From the NCBI RefSeq assembly GCF_002967715.1, contig NZ_PUIA01000057.1, positions 372,001 through 436,000 on the forward strand: a stretch of DNA of 64,000 bases, in the 5' to 3' direction. The DNA comes from Blastopirellula marina (lineage in GTDB: Bacteria; Planctomycetota; Planctomycetia; Pirellulales; Pirellulaceae). The translations under genes were made by a program, and so were the position numbers. The notes beneath the pieces were generated by a model. It did not search any database. It was not told the DNA's origin and worked only from the letters and a program-made list of their open reading frames with translations. Below are positions 38,210 through 47,041 of this stretch, in pieces. The stretch's first letter is position 1, and the number at the start of each line of letters is the position of its first letter.

Positions 38210-40054
38210 ATGAATACGACAACCGCCGAGCCTGATGCCGGGCCAGTCCTGAACATTTCGTCCTATTTGTTCGCTTCGCTATCGGATTTGAAGCCGCTGC
38301 GAGATTCATTGCGCCGAATTTGCCGACGGCTTGATCTGCGCGGAACGATCCTGCTCAGCACCGAAGGGATCAATCTCTTCGTGGCCGGCCCGGATGAAAA
38401 TGTCTACAAGTTGCTGGAATCGCTTCGCAAGATTCCTGGCCTTGAGAAGCTGGAAGCCAAAGAGAGCTTCACCAGCTACCAGCCTTTTCGCCGGATGCTG
38501 GTGAAGATCAAAAAGGAAATCATCGCTTTCGGCATCGACGGCATCGAACCCGCCGAGCGGACTTCCCCCAAGCTTCCGCCGCAGCAGCTCAAGCAATGGC
38601 TCGATGAAGGGAAGCCCCTCCTCTTGTACGACGTACGCAACGACTACGAAGTGAAAGTCGGTACGTTCCAAAATGCGGTGCCGGCCGGAATCGATACCTT
38701 CCGTGATTTTCCCCAGGCAGTCGCTAGCCTTCCAGAAGAAGCCAAGAGTACGCCGGTCGTGATGTTCTGCACCGGGGGAATTCGCTGCGAAAAGGCGGGC
38801 CCCTTCATGCAACAGGCCGGCTTCAACGAGGTGTACCAACTGGAAGGGGGCATCCTGAAGTACTTCGAACTGGTTGGCGGAGATCACTACCAAGGCGACT
38901 GCTTCGTCTTCGATCAACGGGTTGCCGTCGATCCCCGGCTACAAGAGTCGGCAGTTGCCCAGTGCTTTGTCTGCCAGACCCCCCTGACGACAGAAGAGCA
39001 GGCCTCGCCGCTGTATGTTCCTGGTGATTCGTGCCCCCATTGTTTCAAGTCAGCCCAGGAAACGATGGCCGCAGTGGCTGCCAAGCGGCAGACCAAGCTG
39101 ATCGAAGTCACCACTCCCCTGCCCGGTAGCATCCCTTACACCAATACACGACGTCTGTTTATCTCGTCTGACCAGAAAGGGAAGACGCTGTACGAGGTAC
39201 TGGCCGAAAAGGTGCCTGCCGCCTCGCAAGGTTTTTGGGAAAAGATGGTCGCCCAGCAACTGCTGGTCGAGATCATACATCATCAAGACGAACGCCTGGT
39301 CGAGTACCGCGCGGCCGATCCATCCGTTCCATTGGTTGCCGGCCAGTTGTTCGAGCAGCGATACCCTGGCACAACCGAACCGGACGTCAGCACCGATATT
39401 CAGATTCTGTATGAAGATTCGGGGCTCGTCGTGGTCAGCAAGCCGGCTCCCCTGCCGATGCACCCCTGCGGACGCTTTAACAAGAATTCGCTGATCAGCT
39501 TCCTGGAACAGGTTTACCATCCGCAGAAGCTACGCATCGCTCATCGCCTCGATGCCAACACGACCGGCGTCGCCGTGTTGTCTCGTACCAGCGCGGTTGC
39601 CCGCCAGGTTCAGCCGCAGTTCGAGCAAGGCCGGGTTGAAAAGCGTTACCTGGCACTCGTCTATGGTCATCCGACCGAAGACGAATTCATCTGCGACGAA
39701 CCCATCGGCACGTCACGCGTTCGAGGTGGTGGCCGCCGCGTCGAAGAAGGTGGCCAGCCATCGCGCACTGACTTTGTCGTTCGCCAGCGTTTTGAAGATG
39801 GAACAGCCCTGCTGGAAGTCTCTCCCAAGACCGGACGTACGAATCAGATTCGTTTGCACCTTTGGCACCTCGGCTTCCCGATCGTGGGAGATCCGATGTA
39901 CCAGCGCGACGGGGTCATGCAAGAGAAGCAGACGCTCGACATCGACGAACCACCGATGTGCCTGCATGCCTGGGAAGTTCGTTTCCGTCATCCGCAAACG
40001 GCCGAGATGGTAACCTTCCAGGCACCACCGCCAGCTTGGGCAAACCCCAGCTAA
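38210..40054 (+). CDS. Fusion of TrhO-type rhodanese (tRNA U34 hydroxylase family) and RluA-type pseudouridine synthase
   Basis: A 614-residue protein joining two RNA-modifying parts. Residues 1-250 match TrhO/UPF0176: RRICRRLDLRGTILLSTEGINLFVAG near residue 30, and the rhodanese loop MFCTGGIRCEKAGPFM near residue 185 with the catalytic cysteine. A four-cysteine zinc ribbon follows (CFVCQ near 255, CPHCF near 280). Residues 300-614 match an RluA-family synthase: SDQKGKTLYEVLAE, then the catalytic aspartate in RIAHRLDANTTGVAVLSR near 460, and GRTNQIRLHLWHLGFPIVGDPMY. The ATG at 38210 is chosen because similarity begins there; 38162 is possible. It is probably involved in tRNA or rRNA maturation. 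Confidence 0.88.
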   Translation: MNTTTAEPDAGPVLNISSYLFASLSDLKPLRDSLRRICRRLDLRGTILLSTEGINLFVAGPDENVYKLLESLRKIPGLEKLEAKESFTSYQPFRRMLVKIKKEIIAFGIDGIEPAERTSPKLPPQQLKQWLDEGKPLLLYDVRNDYEVKVGTFQNAVPAGIDTFRDFPQAVASLPEEAKSTPVVMFCTGGIRCEKAGPFMQQAGFNEVYQLEGGILKYFELVGGDHYQGDCFVFDQRVAVDPRLQESAVAQCFVCQTPLTTEEQASPLYVPGDSCPHCFKSAQETMAAVAAKRQTKLIEVTTPLPGSIPYTNTRRLFISSDQKGKTLYEVLAEKVPAASQGFWEKMVAQQLLVEIIHHQDERLVEYRAADPSVPLVAGQLFEQRYPGTTEPDVSTDIQILYEDSGLVVVSKPAPLPMHPCGRFNKNSLISFLEQVYHPQKLRIAHRLDANTTGVAVLSRTSAVARQVQPQFEQGRVEKRYLALVYGHPTEDEFICDEPIGTSRVRGGGRRVEEGGQPSRTDFVVRQRFEDGTALLEVSPKTGRTNQIRLHLWHLGFPIVGDPMYQRDGVMQEKQTLDIDEPPMCLHAWEVRFRHPQTAEMVTFQAPPPAWANPS

Positions 40055-40056
40055 CA

Positions 40057-42378
40057 CTAAGGCGAAGTACTACTATCTTTACGGTTGCCAATCGCCGAGC
40101 GGAATACGCCTTGGTGATTGAGTGCTTCCTGCCGGCGTTCTTCCGACGACAGTTCCGCCGGCATCCGGGCAAAGATCCCCACCAGCGCCACGGCACCGAT
40201 CCCGCACAGGAAGACAAAGATCGGTTGATAACGTGCTTCGCCCGGCATCTCGGTCGCGGTGGCAACAAGCACCTTCAACCAAGGATTCTCTTCAATCGTT
40301 TCCGTCGTGATCATCCCCTGGGCGAACACCAGGCTGTTATGCGTGGCATGGAACAGGATCGCTGGGAACAGGCTTCGCGACTGAACCGCCAGGAAACCAA
40401 TCATCAGGCCAAAAATCGTAGCAGGGATCGACTGCTGCAGAATTCCGTGCATCAGCCCGAAGAAGATCGCCGAGATCGCAATCGCCGCCCACTTATGTCC
40501 GATATGACGCATGCCTGACAGGATAAATCCACGGCAGGCAAACTCTTCACAAACCGCCGGCAAGATGGCAAACAAGAGGAAGATCCCCACGATCGGAAGT
40601 TCGGCTGTGCTGCCAAGCATGTCCTGCAACTGATCCTGAAGCTCCTTCGACATTGGAATCATGTTCTGGATAATCTCACGCAGGTAAATCGCGTAAGGAT
40701 GCAAACAGATTGCCAGGATCGGTGCCATCCATATGGCAGCGTAAACGCGGGCATCCAATAACCGCAGCGAGAAGGTCTTCTTCACGCTACGAGTAAAGAT
40801 GCAAGCAGCGATCAGTACCGGCAGCAGGATCAAGCCGATCTGATTGGTCAGCATGTACTGCACCAGCGAAGCCAGGCTCAGTTTGCCATCAGGGCCCGGT
40901 ACCGGCATCACGTATTTGCCGATCATGTGCGGAAGCGCAAGCAATAAAATGCCCATCACAAACGCGCCGGCCGCGGTAGGCGTGTCCTGACGATCACGCC
41001 ACATCTTGCGGAGCCATGCCTGGAGACTGAATCGTTCGCTTTCGCGGAACAAGACCGACTCGTTGTTGAATTGATCGATCGCCCAGCGAATGGCCACCCA
41101 AATACAAAACGCCGTCACGCCCAGCACCGGCAGCACATAGGTGGCCGCCTTGGTGTAATCCCCTTCCATCAACGCCTTGAGCAAGAACGACATCCCGCTC
41201 ACAGGAATCAGCGACGTGCCGAAGGATAATTCGGTATCGGGCAGCACCGGCAACACGACCAGCGGCAAGTTGAGCATCAACAAGGGAAGCAGGTAGTACT
41301 GCCCTTCCTTGCTACTACGGGCCATCGTGGCGATCGCCAGGGCCAGGGCACTAAACAAAGCGGCCATTGGGATCAGGGCTAGAAACAGCCAACCCAACGA
41401 CCAGATCGGAGGAGGACCGAAGTTAAGCCGCGATGCCATCTCGCCACCGCCGACCTGCCCCATGACGAAGCTGGCCGTGAACCCCATACTCGCGAGATTC
41501 AACACACTGGTCGCGATACTGAACGTCATAATCGCCAGTAACTTGCCGGCCACAATCTCTGATCGCAGCGCAGGACTGGAGAGCAGCGTTTCAAGCGTAC
41601 CGCGTTCCTTTTCGCCGGCACAAAGGTCAATCGCCGGGTAGAACGCCCCGGTCAGTGCCCAGATGACCACGATGAATGGAAAAATCTTCGCCCAAAGATA
41701 GGACGACTGATCGAGCGGCTTTTCGGAAAGATCGAGCGTGCCGAAACTGAATGGATCGGTAATCACCGCCGGCACATCGTTGGCTTCCAGATTGTGCTGG
41801 ATCAGCTTTTCGCGCCACGAATGCAAGATCTGCCGCAAACGGCCGTCGGCCAGCTTCGAACGCTCGTCCGACGAATTGGTGATCAATTGCGGCGAGGGAA
41901 ACTCAGCTTTCGACTCTTTATCATTCTTTTCATCTTGAAAGCTTTCCATCCGCTCTTTGAAGCCAGGCGGAAAGTAGATGATCGCATCGAGCCGATCAGC
42001 CTCCAGTGTTTCTTTCGCCGTCTTCTCGACCACCGCTGGGTCGACGGATGCCTCTGTGGCTTCGATCTCGAAGTGGCTCGTCACACCGGCATCTTGCAAA
42101 AGGATCGGCGAGAATTCGTAAGCCGAATCGTCATTAACTTCACCTTCCTTTTGGACCGATGGCACAAACAAGTCAGGCGTGCCTGGCAGTTCACTCAGGC
42201 CAATCACGCGCAGCCGCGTTGGGTGGGCTGTCCGGAACTGCATCACCTGCAATACCATCAGCCCCATCAGCGGATACAAAAGAACCGGCAAACCAATCAC
42301 AGAAAAGAGCGTACGGCGATCACGCGCCTGATCACGCAGTTCTCGCTTTAGAATCAGTTTGACGTTGTCCCAGTTCAT
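40057..42378 (-). CDS. ABC-2 type exporter permease fused to CPBP intramembrane protease domain
   Basis: A 773-residue membrane protein. Residues 1-430 form an ABC-2/NatB-like permease: KRELRDQARDRRTLFSVIGLPVLLYPL at the N-terminus, a large external loop, then GAFYPAIDLCAGEKERGTLETLLSSPALRSEIVAGK near residue 245 and several helices. Residues 560-740 carry a CPBP (CAAX protease/bacteriocin-processing) domain: PAVCEEFACRGFILSGMRH near 610 (the EExxxR motif), FFGLMHGILQQ and FHATHNSLVF with histidines for metal binding. The gene lies 18 bases after the ATPase gene of 42397-43146. The partner cargo is unknown; Na+ or peptide export are the usual guesses for NatAB-like pairs. Confidence 0.92.
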   Translation of the reverse strand: MNWDNVKLILKRELRDQARDRRTLFSVIGLPVLLYPLMGLMVLQVMQFRTAHPTRLRVIGLSELPGTPDLFVPSVQKEGEVNDDSAYEFSPILLQDAGVTSHFEIEATEASVDPAVVEKTAKETLEADRLDAIIYFPPGFKERMESFQDEKNDKESKAEFPSPQLITNSSDERSKLADGRLRQILHSWREKLIQHNLEANDVPAVITDPFSFGTLDLSEKPLDQSSYLWAKIFPFIVVIWALTGAFYPAIDLCAGEKERGTLETLLSSPALRSEIVAGKLLAIMTFSIATSVLNLASMGFTASFVMGQVGGGEMASRLNFGPPPIWSLGWLFLALIPMAALFSALALAIATMARSSKEGQYYLLPLLMLNLPLVVLPVLPDTELSFGTSLIPVSGMSFLLKALMEGDYTKAATYVLPVLGVTAFCIWVAIRWAIDQFNNESVLFRESERFSLQAWLRKMWRDRQDTPTAAGAFVMGILLLALPHMIGKYVMPVPGPDGKLSLASLVQYMLTNQIGLILLPVLIAACIFTRSVKKTFSLRLLDARVYAAIWMAPILAICLHPYAIYLREIIQNMIPMSKELQDQLQDMLGSTAELPIVGIFLLFAILPAVCEEFACRGFILSGMRHIGHKWAAIAISAIFFGLMHGILQQSIPATIFGLMIGFLAVQSRSLFPAILFHATHNSLVFAQGMITTETIEENPWLKVLVATATEMPGEARYQPIFVFLCGIGAVALVGIFARMPAELSSEERRQEALNHQGVFRSAIGNRKDSSTSP

Positions 42379-42396
42379 TCCTTGCTCTCGCTGCCG

Positions 42397-43146
42397 TTAG
42401 TTGGCGATTCCATCCGGCTCGCCGATCAGATGGAAGAACAACTCTTCCAGATCAGGCTGGTTGTATTCGGTTCGCAACTGGTCGATGGTCCCTTCGGCGA
42501 GGATCTTGCCTCGATTCATGATGGCCACCTTGTCGCACAGCTTCTCGACTTCCCGCATGATGTGCGACGAAAAGATGATGCACTTCCCCTGGTCGCGCAG
42601 TTCCGAGATCAACTGAACCAAAGCACGCGCCACGAACACATCGAGCCCCAGCGTCGGTTCGTCGAAGATCAGCACCGGAGGATCATGCACCAGCGCCCGG
42701 GCAATGGAAACCTTCTGCTTCATGCCAGTCGACATCTTCGCCCCCAGCACGTCGCGAATCTCGCGCATACCCAAGCGGTGGAAGAGTTCTTCCATCCGGT
42801 CATGCAGTTCGTGATCAGGCAGGCCGTACAGCTTGCCGAAATATTCGACCATCTCCCAAGCCGTCATCCGGTCGTATACAGCCGTATTGGCCGACATGAA
42901 ACCGATTTTATGCCGCACCATGGCAGGCTCGGTGGTGACATCGTATCCGGCGATTTGTACCGTGCCGGAAGTGGGCTCGAGAACCGTACTCAGAATACGA
43001 AGCGCCGTGGTCTTCCCGGCACCGTTAGGACCCAAAAGACCGAAAATCTCACCAGGCATCGCAAAGAAGCTGATGTGATCCACTGCCGTGAATTTTCCGA
43101 GTTGGAGATCGTCGTACGACTTGACGAGATCACGAACGTGAATCAT
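42397..43146 (-). CDS. ABC transporter ATP-binding protein (NatA-like)
   Basis: A 249-residue ATPase that powers the permease encoded next. Walker A is [15 protein letters not shown] near residue 37, the signature region is [18 protein letters not shown] near 135, with STGMKQ in place of the usual LSGGQ as in NatA-type proteins, Walker B is [12 protein letters not shown] near 157, and the switch histidine is in [14 protein letters not shown]. Its short C-terminus and the fixed order ATPase-permease support the pairing. The two genes are 18 bases apart. Confidence 0.95.
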   Translation of the reverse strand: MIHVRDLVKSYDDLQLGKFTAVDHISFFAMPGEIFGLLGPNGAGKTTALRILSTVLEPTSGTVQIAGYDVTTEPAMVRHKIGFMSANTAVYDRMTAWEMVEYFGKLYGLPDHELHDRMEELFHRLGMREIRDVLGAKMSTGMKQKVSIARALVHDPPVLIFDEPTLGLDVFVARALVQLISELRDQGKCIIFSSHIMREVEKLCDKVAIMNRGKILAEGTIDQLRTEYNQPDLEELFFHLIGEPDGIAN

Positions 43147-43332
43147 GCGGCTGCCAGTGTCCGATGGCGGGTAGGGGGTACGGATAACTTCCGATAGATC
43201 TTGCAGTGAATTCTATCGGACAAAGCTCCATCTTTGGCACCCAGGCAGCAGGTTCGTCGACGAGAAGCCCGGTTCTCGGACCTGATGGCGCGATTTTAAC
43301 GGTTTTTTCGCAGCGGCAGCCCTACGAAAGAA

Positions 43333-43824
43333 CTAGTCGTCGAACTTCAAATCGTCCTCGGTCAGGACCTTAAAGTTCCGCGACAGAAGGGTGTCCATCG
43401 CAATGTCGGTGTTGTCGACCATCAATGCGACAGCGGCACGATTGTTAGGCGTGTAAAGTAGTGGGTACGCCTGAACGATGTTCACTTCCGACTGAAGCAG
43501 GGCCGTGCAAACCCGTAACAGGGGCTGTTTTTCGGCAGGCAGTTCGACACCGATCAGATCCGATTCGATCAGAGCCAGGCCAGCTCGCTCCAGGATCTCG
43601 CGTCCCCCTTCGGGATCGCTCAGCAGAAAACGAACAAAACAACATTCGGTGGCATCGTTAATGGAAAGAGCAACAATGCGAACGTTGCTACCTTCAAAGC
43701 GCCTGACGATCTCTAGCAATTGCCCGACGCGGTTTTCCAGAAAAACGGTGAACTGGCGCAGCGAGGGGTAATCGCGACCTCGCATGGTGCTGAAATTGGT
43801 ACCGGAGCCGGCTCCCGTACTCAT
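43333..43824 (-). CDS. Tandem ACT-domain protein
   Basis: A 163-residue protein with an ACT domain at residues 22-90 (LRQFTVFLENRVGQLLEIVRRFEGSNVRIVALSIND) and a second, weaker one from about 95 (QPLLRVCTALLQSEVNIVQAYPLLYTPNNRAAVALMVDN). ACT domains bind amino acids or other small molecules and regulate enzymes. No catalytic domain is attached and no amino acid pathway gene is adjacent, so it could be a free regulatory subunit. Its target is unknown. Confidence 0.88.
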   Translation of the reverse strand: MSTGAGSGTNFSTMRGRDYPSLRQFTVFLENRVGQLLEIVRRFEGSNVRIVALSINDATECCFVRFLLSDPEGGREILERAGLALIESDLIGVELPAEKQPLLRVCTALLQSEVNIVQAYPLLYTPNNRAAVALMVDNTDIAMDTLLSRNFKVLTEDDLKFDD

Positions 43825-43968
43825 AGTGCCCCAATCATGCTAAAACGAAATTGGCAGTTAACAACCGCAACTATAAAAAAGGCTTAGGGTTCGGTCAATC
43901 TTCGCCCCAACAGGTGGGGTGGCAAAACTCGACCCTTTTCGCCAAGGCCCTGCAAGAAACGTGGGAAT

Positions 43969-44355
43969 ATGCTGACAGAACACACCATCGAAGTCCGCGT
44001 CCGCTATCAGGAAACAGACGCCCAGGGACGCGTGCATCACGCCAACTACATCACCTACTTCGAGTTGGCTCGCACCGAAATGCTGCGTGCGGGTGGTTTC
44101 AATTACAAGCGTATGGAAGCCGACGGCACACTGCTGGTGGTCCGCGATGTCGAGTGCCGTTACCACTTGCCGGCCGAGTTCGATGACCTACTGCAAGTCA
44201 CGGTGAAAACAGTGAAAGCCAAGGGAGCCCGGATCGAATTGGCATACGAAATCCGTCGCGAGGAAGATCTCGTCGTTGAAGGCAAAACGCTGCTCGCCTG
44301 CATTACGCGCGAAGGAAAACCGACGCGGATCCCTGATGTGTTACGGCTTGATTAA
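43969..44355 (+). CDS. Acyl-CoA thioesterase (4HBT/YbgC family)
   Basis: A 128-residue hot-dog-fold protein. The family motif is YQETDAQGRVHHANYITYFELARTEML near residue 12-38, with the catalytic aspartate in TDAQG; GTLLVVRDVECRYHLPAEFDDLL and GKTLLACITREGKPTRIP follow. YbgC-type enzymes hydrolyse acyl-CoA; in E. coli the gene is linked to tol-pal, but no tol genes are seen here. Its end overlaps the convergent CoaB-like gene by 15 bases. Confidence 0.93.
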   Translation: MLTEHTIEVRVRYQETDAQGRVHHANYITYFELARTEMLRAGGFNYKRMEADGTLLVVRDVECRYHLPAEFDDLLQVTVKTVKAKGARIELAYEIRREEDLVVEGKTLLACITREGKPTRIPDVLRLD

Positions 44356-44970
44356 CCGCTGGCCGACGATTTGCATGATCTGCGTGGCCACTTCAGGCTT
44401 GCTTCCCTCGAGAGTGGCGACCACGCTGCCATCTTTGGCAAGCACCTCGACATGGTTCTCTTCGCTGTTCATCGCCTCGGGGCCATTCAAGATCATCAGG
44501 TCGCAGCTCTTCTTTTCCAGCTTCACCAGGGCCCGGAAACGACGATCCTCGGTTTCCAGGGCGAAACCGACCACCCAGCGATGCTTCTTTTCCGCACCCA
44601 GCGTTGCGACGACGTCCGGCGTCTCGATCAACTGTAGAATCAGCGGCTGGCCTGTCTTGGCGATCTTTTGCCCTTGAACGAACTCTGGTCGGTAGTCGCA
44701 CGGTGCCGCCACGCCGATCAGGCCGTCGCAGTTCTCGAACTGCTCCTGCGCGACAGCTAGCATTTCGTCGGTCGTGTTGACCCAATGGACGGTCGCCTCG
44801 CTTGGGTAGGTAACCGTGACAGGGCCTGAGACGATCACGACCTCGTGTCCGGCAGCCACGGCGGCCTCGGCCAGGCTGCATCCCATTCGCCCACTGGAAG
44901 CATTGGTCAGGTAACGGACAGGATCGATGTATTGTCGGGTCGGTCCCGAGGTCAAAAGAATGCGGGCCAT
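44341..44970 (-). CDS. CoaB-like phosphopantothenoylcysteine synthetase domain protein
   Basis: A 209-residue protein equal to the CoaB half of the usual CoaBC fusion. The conserved start is LLTSGPTRQYIDPVRYLTNASSGRMGCSLAEAA; VIVSGPV, the AAPCDYRP motif (usually AAVxDYRP) and CDLMILN with the asparagine that binds the nucleotide follow. The enzyme joins cysteine to 4-phosphopantothenate in coenzyme A synthesis. No CoaC (decarboxylase) gene is adjacent; split forms are known in some bacteria. It is divergent from the secreted-protein gene at 45041, with 70 bases between. Confidence 0.9.
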   Translation of the reverse strand: MARILLTSGPTRQYIDPVRYLTNASSGRMGCSLAEAAVAAGHEVVIVSGPVTVTYPSEATVHWVNTTDEMLAVAQEQFENCDGLIGVAAPCDYRPEFVQGQKIAKTGQPLILQLIETPDVVATLGAEKKHRWVVGFALETEDRRFRALVKLEKKSCDLMILNGPEAMNSEENHVEVLAKDGSVVATLEGSKPEVATQIMQIVGQRLIKP

Positions 44971-45040
44971 GGCTGATTGTGTAAGATGGAACGTTCTGGC
45001 AATCCCTCAATCGTACCGTTAACCCAACTCGTGACTACCA

Positions 45041-45910
45041 GTGAACACACGTGGCGTCGTCCTTTTCATCCTGGTTTCTCTGGCATTCACGCCCATTTTA
45101 TCCGCGGAAGAGTGGGCTTACCTCGATAACTACTACCTGCGGATCGGCGTCGATAAATCGCGTGGGGCCTGCATCGGATACTTCGCTCCCAAAGGTTCTC
45201 AGGAGAACCTTCTCGATCACTTCGACACCGGTCGTTTCATTCAACAGTCTTACTATGGCGACCCGGACGACTCGAAGTGGGTCGACAAGCCGTGGGTCTA
45301 TAACCCCGTCCAGGGAGGCTCTTACCAAAATCAGCCCAGCAAGGTGACGGAGTTTCGTAGCAACGATAAGACCCTCTTCGCCAAGATCACGCCCCGCAAC
45401 TGGGCTGGCGGACAGTTGTTGGACGAAGTCACGATGACCGAAACGATCTCGCTGGAAGATTACTTCGCGAAGATCGAGTTCCAGATGAACTACGCCGGAA
45501 ACAAAACACACAAGCCAAGACAACAAGAGCTGCCAGCGGTGTTCGTACACGCCGAGTACGACACGCTCGTTACGTATACCGGAAACTCACCATGGACCGG
45601 TGAAGAGCTACACCGCCGCAAGCCAAGCTTTCCGAATGAATCGGTCACCATGAACGAGAACTGGGTTGCCTACGTGAACCAGGATGATATCGGCATTGGC
45701 CTCTATGTCCCCGGCATCGAGAAAGCGACATGCTACCGCTATCAAGAGGCCAACTCGGCATGCTCGTATGTCGCTCCGATCAAGGAATTCGCTTTGACGC
45801 CAGGCCTGCAGCACCAGTACACCGTCTATCTGACGTGCGGATCGATCGAGCAGATCCGCCTGCGATTTAAGGTTCTTCACGCTAGCAGCGTTGATTCCGC
45901 GAGTAAGTAG
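45041..45910 (+). CDS. Secreted protein of unknown function
   Basis: A 289-residue protein starting at GTG 45041 with a signal peptide (VNTRGVVLFILVSLAFTPILSA). The mature part is rich in aromatic residues and beta strands: YLDNYYLRIGVDKSRGACIGYFAPKG, ISLEDYFAKIEFQMNYAG and QQELPAVFVHAEYDTLVTY. This style resembles beta-sandwich proteins acting on glycans, and GACIGYF recalls domains that recognise sugars, but I cannot name the family. It lies divergent from the CoaB-like gene. Confidence 0.72.
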   Translation: MNTRGVVLFILVSLAFTPILSAEEWAYLDNYYLRIGVDKSRGACIGYFAPKGSQENLLDHFDTGRFIQQSYYGDPDDSKWVDKPWVYNPVQGGSYQNQPSKVTEFRSNDKTLFAKITPRNWAGGQLLDEVTMTETISLEDYFAKIEFQMNYAGNKTHKPRQQELPAVFVHAEYDTLVTYTGNSPWTGEELHRRKPSFPNESVTMNENWVAYVNQDDIGIGLYVPGIEKATCYRYQEANSACSYVAPIKEFALTPGLQHQYTVYLTCGSIEQIRLRFKVLHASSVDSASK

Positions 45911-46035
45911 CCTTAGTCAAACTCGCCTTGACCCAGTCGCAGGTGCTTCGTAATGTTGCCGCGCTCGGAATCCTGCATCGTGGCTGCGCGCCATGGGATA
46001 GGATGTGCTCTCTCCACTGGCCGAGGACTTTTCGC

Positions 46036-46944
46036 ATGGTAAAAACGCTGGCATTGAGCCTGATCGTCTCGATCGTGGTATTGCCAATGATTACCACGCG
46101 CGTCCAGGCAGGCGGATTACTTTCAGCAGCCGCTGGGGAGAGCCGAACCGACGATCCCGATCCACCTCGTAGTGAAGAGGCTAAACCCAAGCGTCGAGAC
46201 CGAGATCATCATCACGACTGCGGTGATGATGCCAGTTCGGCATTGGGGGAACTTGCTGGAACGTTGCTGTTTTATGGAACGATCGCCGCAGTCGATGCGA
46301 TGATCCCCGATCAGCGCACGGTCTGCTGCATCAATGCATCGGGGGAAGAAGTTACGTACACGATATATGGCCCACCGGGGTATTTTTCGGATTACCCCTA
46401 TCAGCACGAGTTTGGCTACATGCTGATGGGAGACGAGTGGGTCACCGTTGGCAAGACAACATCGATCCGCGGATCGGTTGAATATGGAACGGACTTCGGC
46501 AACCTGTCGCGAGTCGGTACCAAACTGCTGGTCGAAGGTACCAGTCGCTGGGGCATCGACATGCAGTGGGACGAGTACTTCGAGAACATCCCCTCCGGCG
46601 GGACAGATCAACTGACCATGGGGGACCTGAACTTTACGTTCCGGGCCCCGCAAGGATATCACAGCCAGTTTCGTTTCGGACTCGGAACTAACTTGCTGGA
46701 AGACCGAAATGGTTCCGAGTTCGGGATCAATTTCACGACAGGGTACGACGTTTATATCGGCAAACCATGGATTTGGTCGACCGAGATGGACCTGGGTAAA
46801 GTCGGGTCAGCGGATCTGTTTCGGATTCGTTCGACCCTAGGTGCACAGTGGAAACGGGCCGAAGTGTTCGCGGGGTATCAATACACCAACTTGGAGGGGA
46901 TTGAGTTGGATGGGTTTGTCTCGGGGATACGTTTTTGGTTTTAA
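46036..46944 (+). CDS. Putative outer-membrane beta-barrel protein
   Basis: A 302-residue protein. The ATG at 46036 gives a signal peptide (MVKTLALSLIVSIVVLPMI, cleavage near RVQAG). Residues 40-75 are charged, with a HHHHDCGDD stretch that could bind metal. From residue 130 onward short alternating strands dominate (GSVEYGTDFGN, TSRWGIDMQWDEYF, GYDVYIGKPWIWSTEMDLG), and the protein ends in IRFWF; a terminal phenylalanine is typical of outer-membrane barrels. The exact role is unknown. An earlier start at 45928 would add 36 residues without a signal peptide. Confidence 0.68.
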   Translation: MVKTLALSLIVSIVVLPMITTRVQAGGLLSAAAGESRTDDPDPPRSEEAKPKRRDRDHHHDCGDDASSALGELAGTLLFYGTIAAVDAMIPDQRTVCCINASGEEVTYTIYGPPGYFSDYPYQHEFGYMLMGDEWVTVGKTTSIRGSVEYGTDFGNLSRVGTKLLVEGTSRWGIDMQWDEYFENIPSGGTDQLTMGDLNFTFRAPQGYHSQFRFGLGTNLLEDRNGSEFGINFTTGYDVYIGKPWIWSTEMDLGKVGSADLFRIRSTLGAQWKRAEVFAGYQYTNLEGIELDGFVSGIRFWF

Positions 46945-47041
46945 GTCCGGTTTCCCTGTGGAAATCACGCGGCAAGCACGGCATGATGGGGCGTGTAAAT
47001 CTGGACCGAATTTGACGATTACATCGATTGAGTGGACATTC

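Noticed and set aside
43969-44355. The YbgC-like thioesterase as a marker of a tol-pal operon
   Set aside because: No tol, pal or exbD genes are adjacent.
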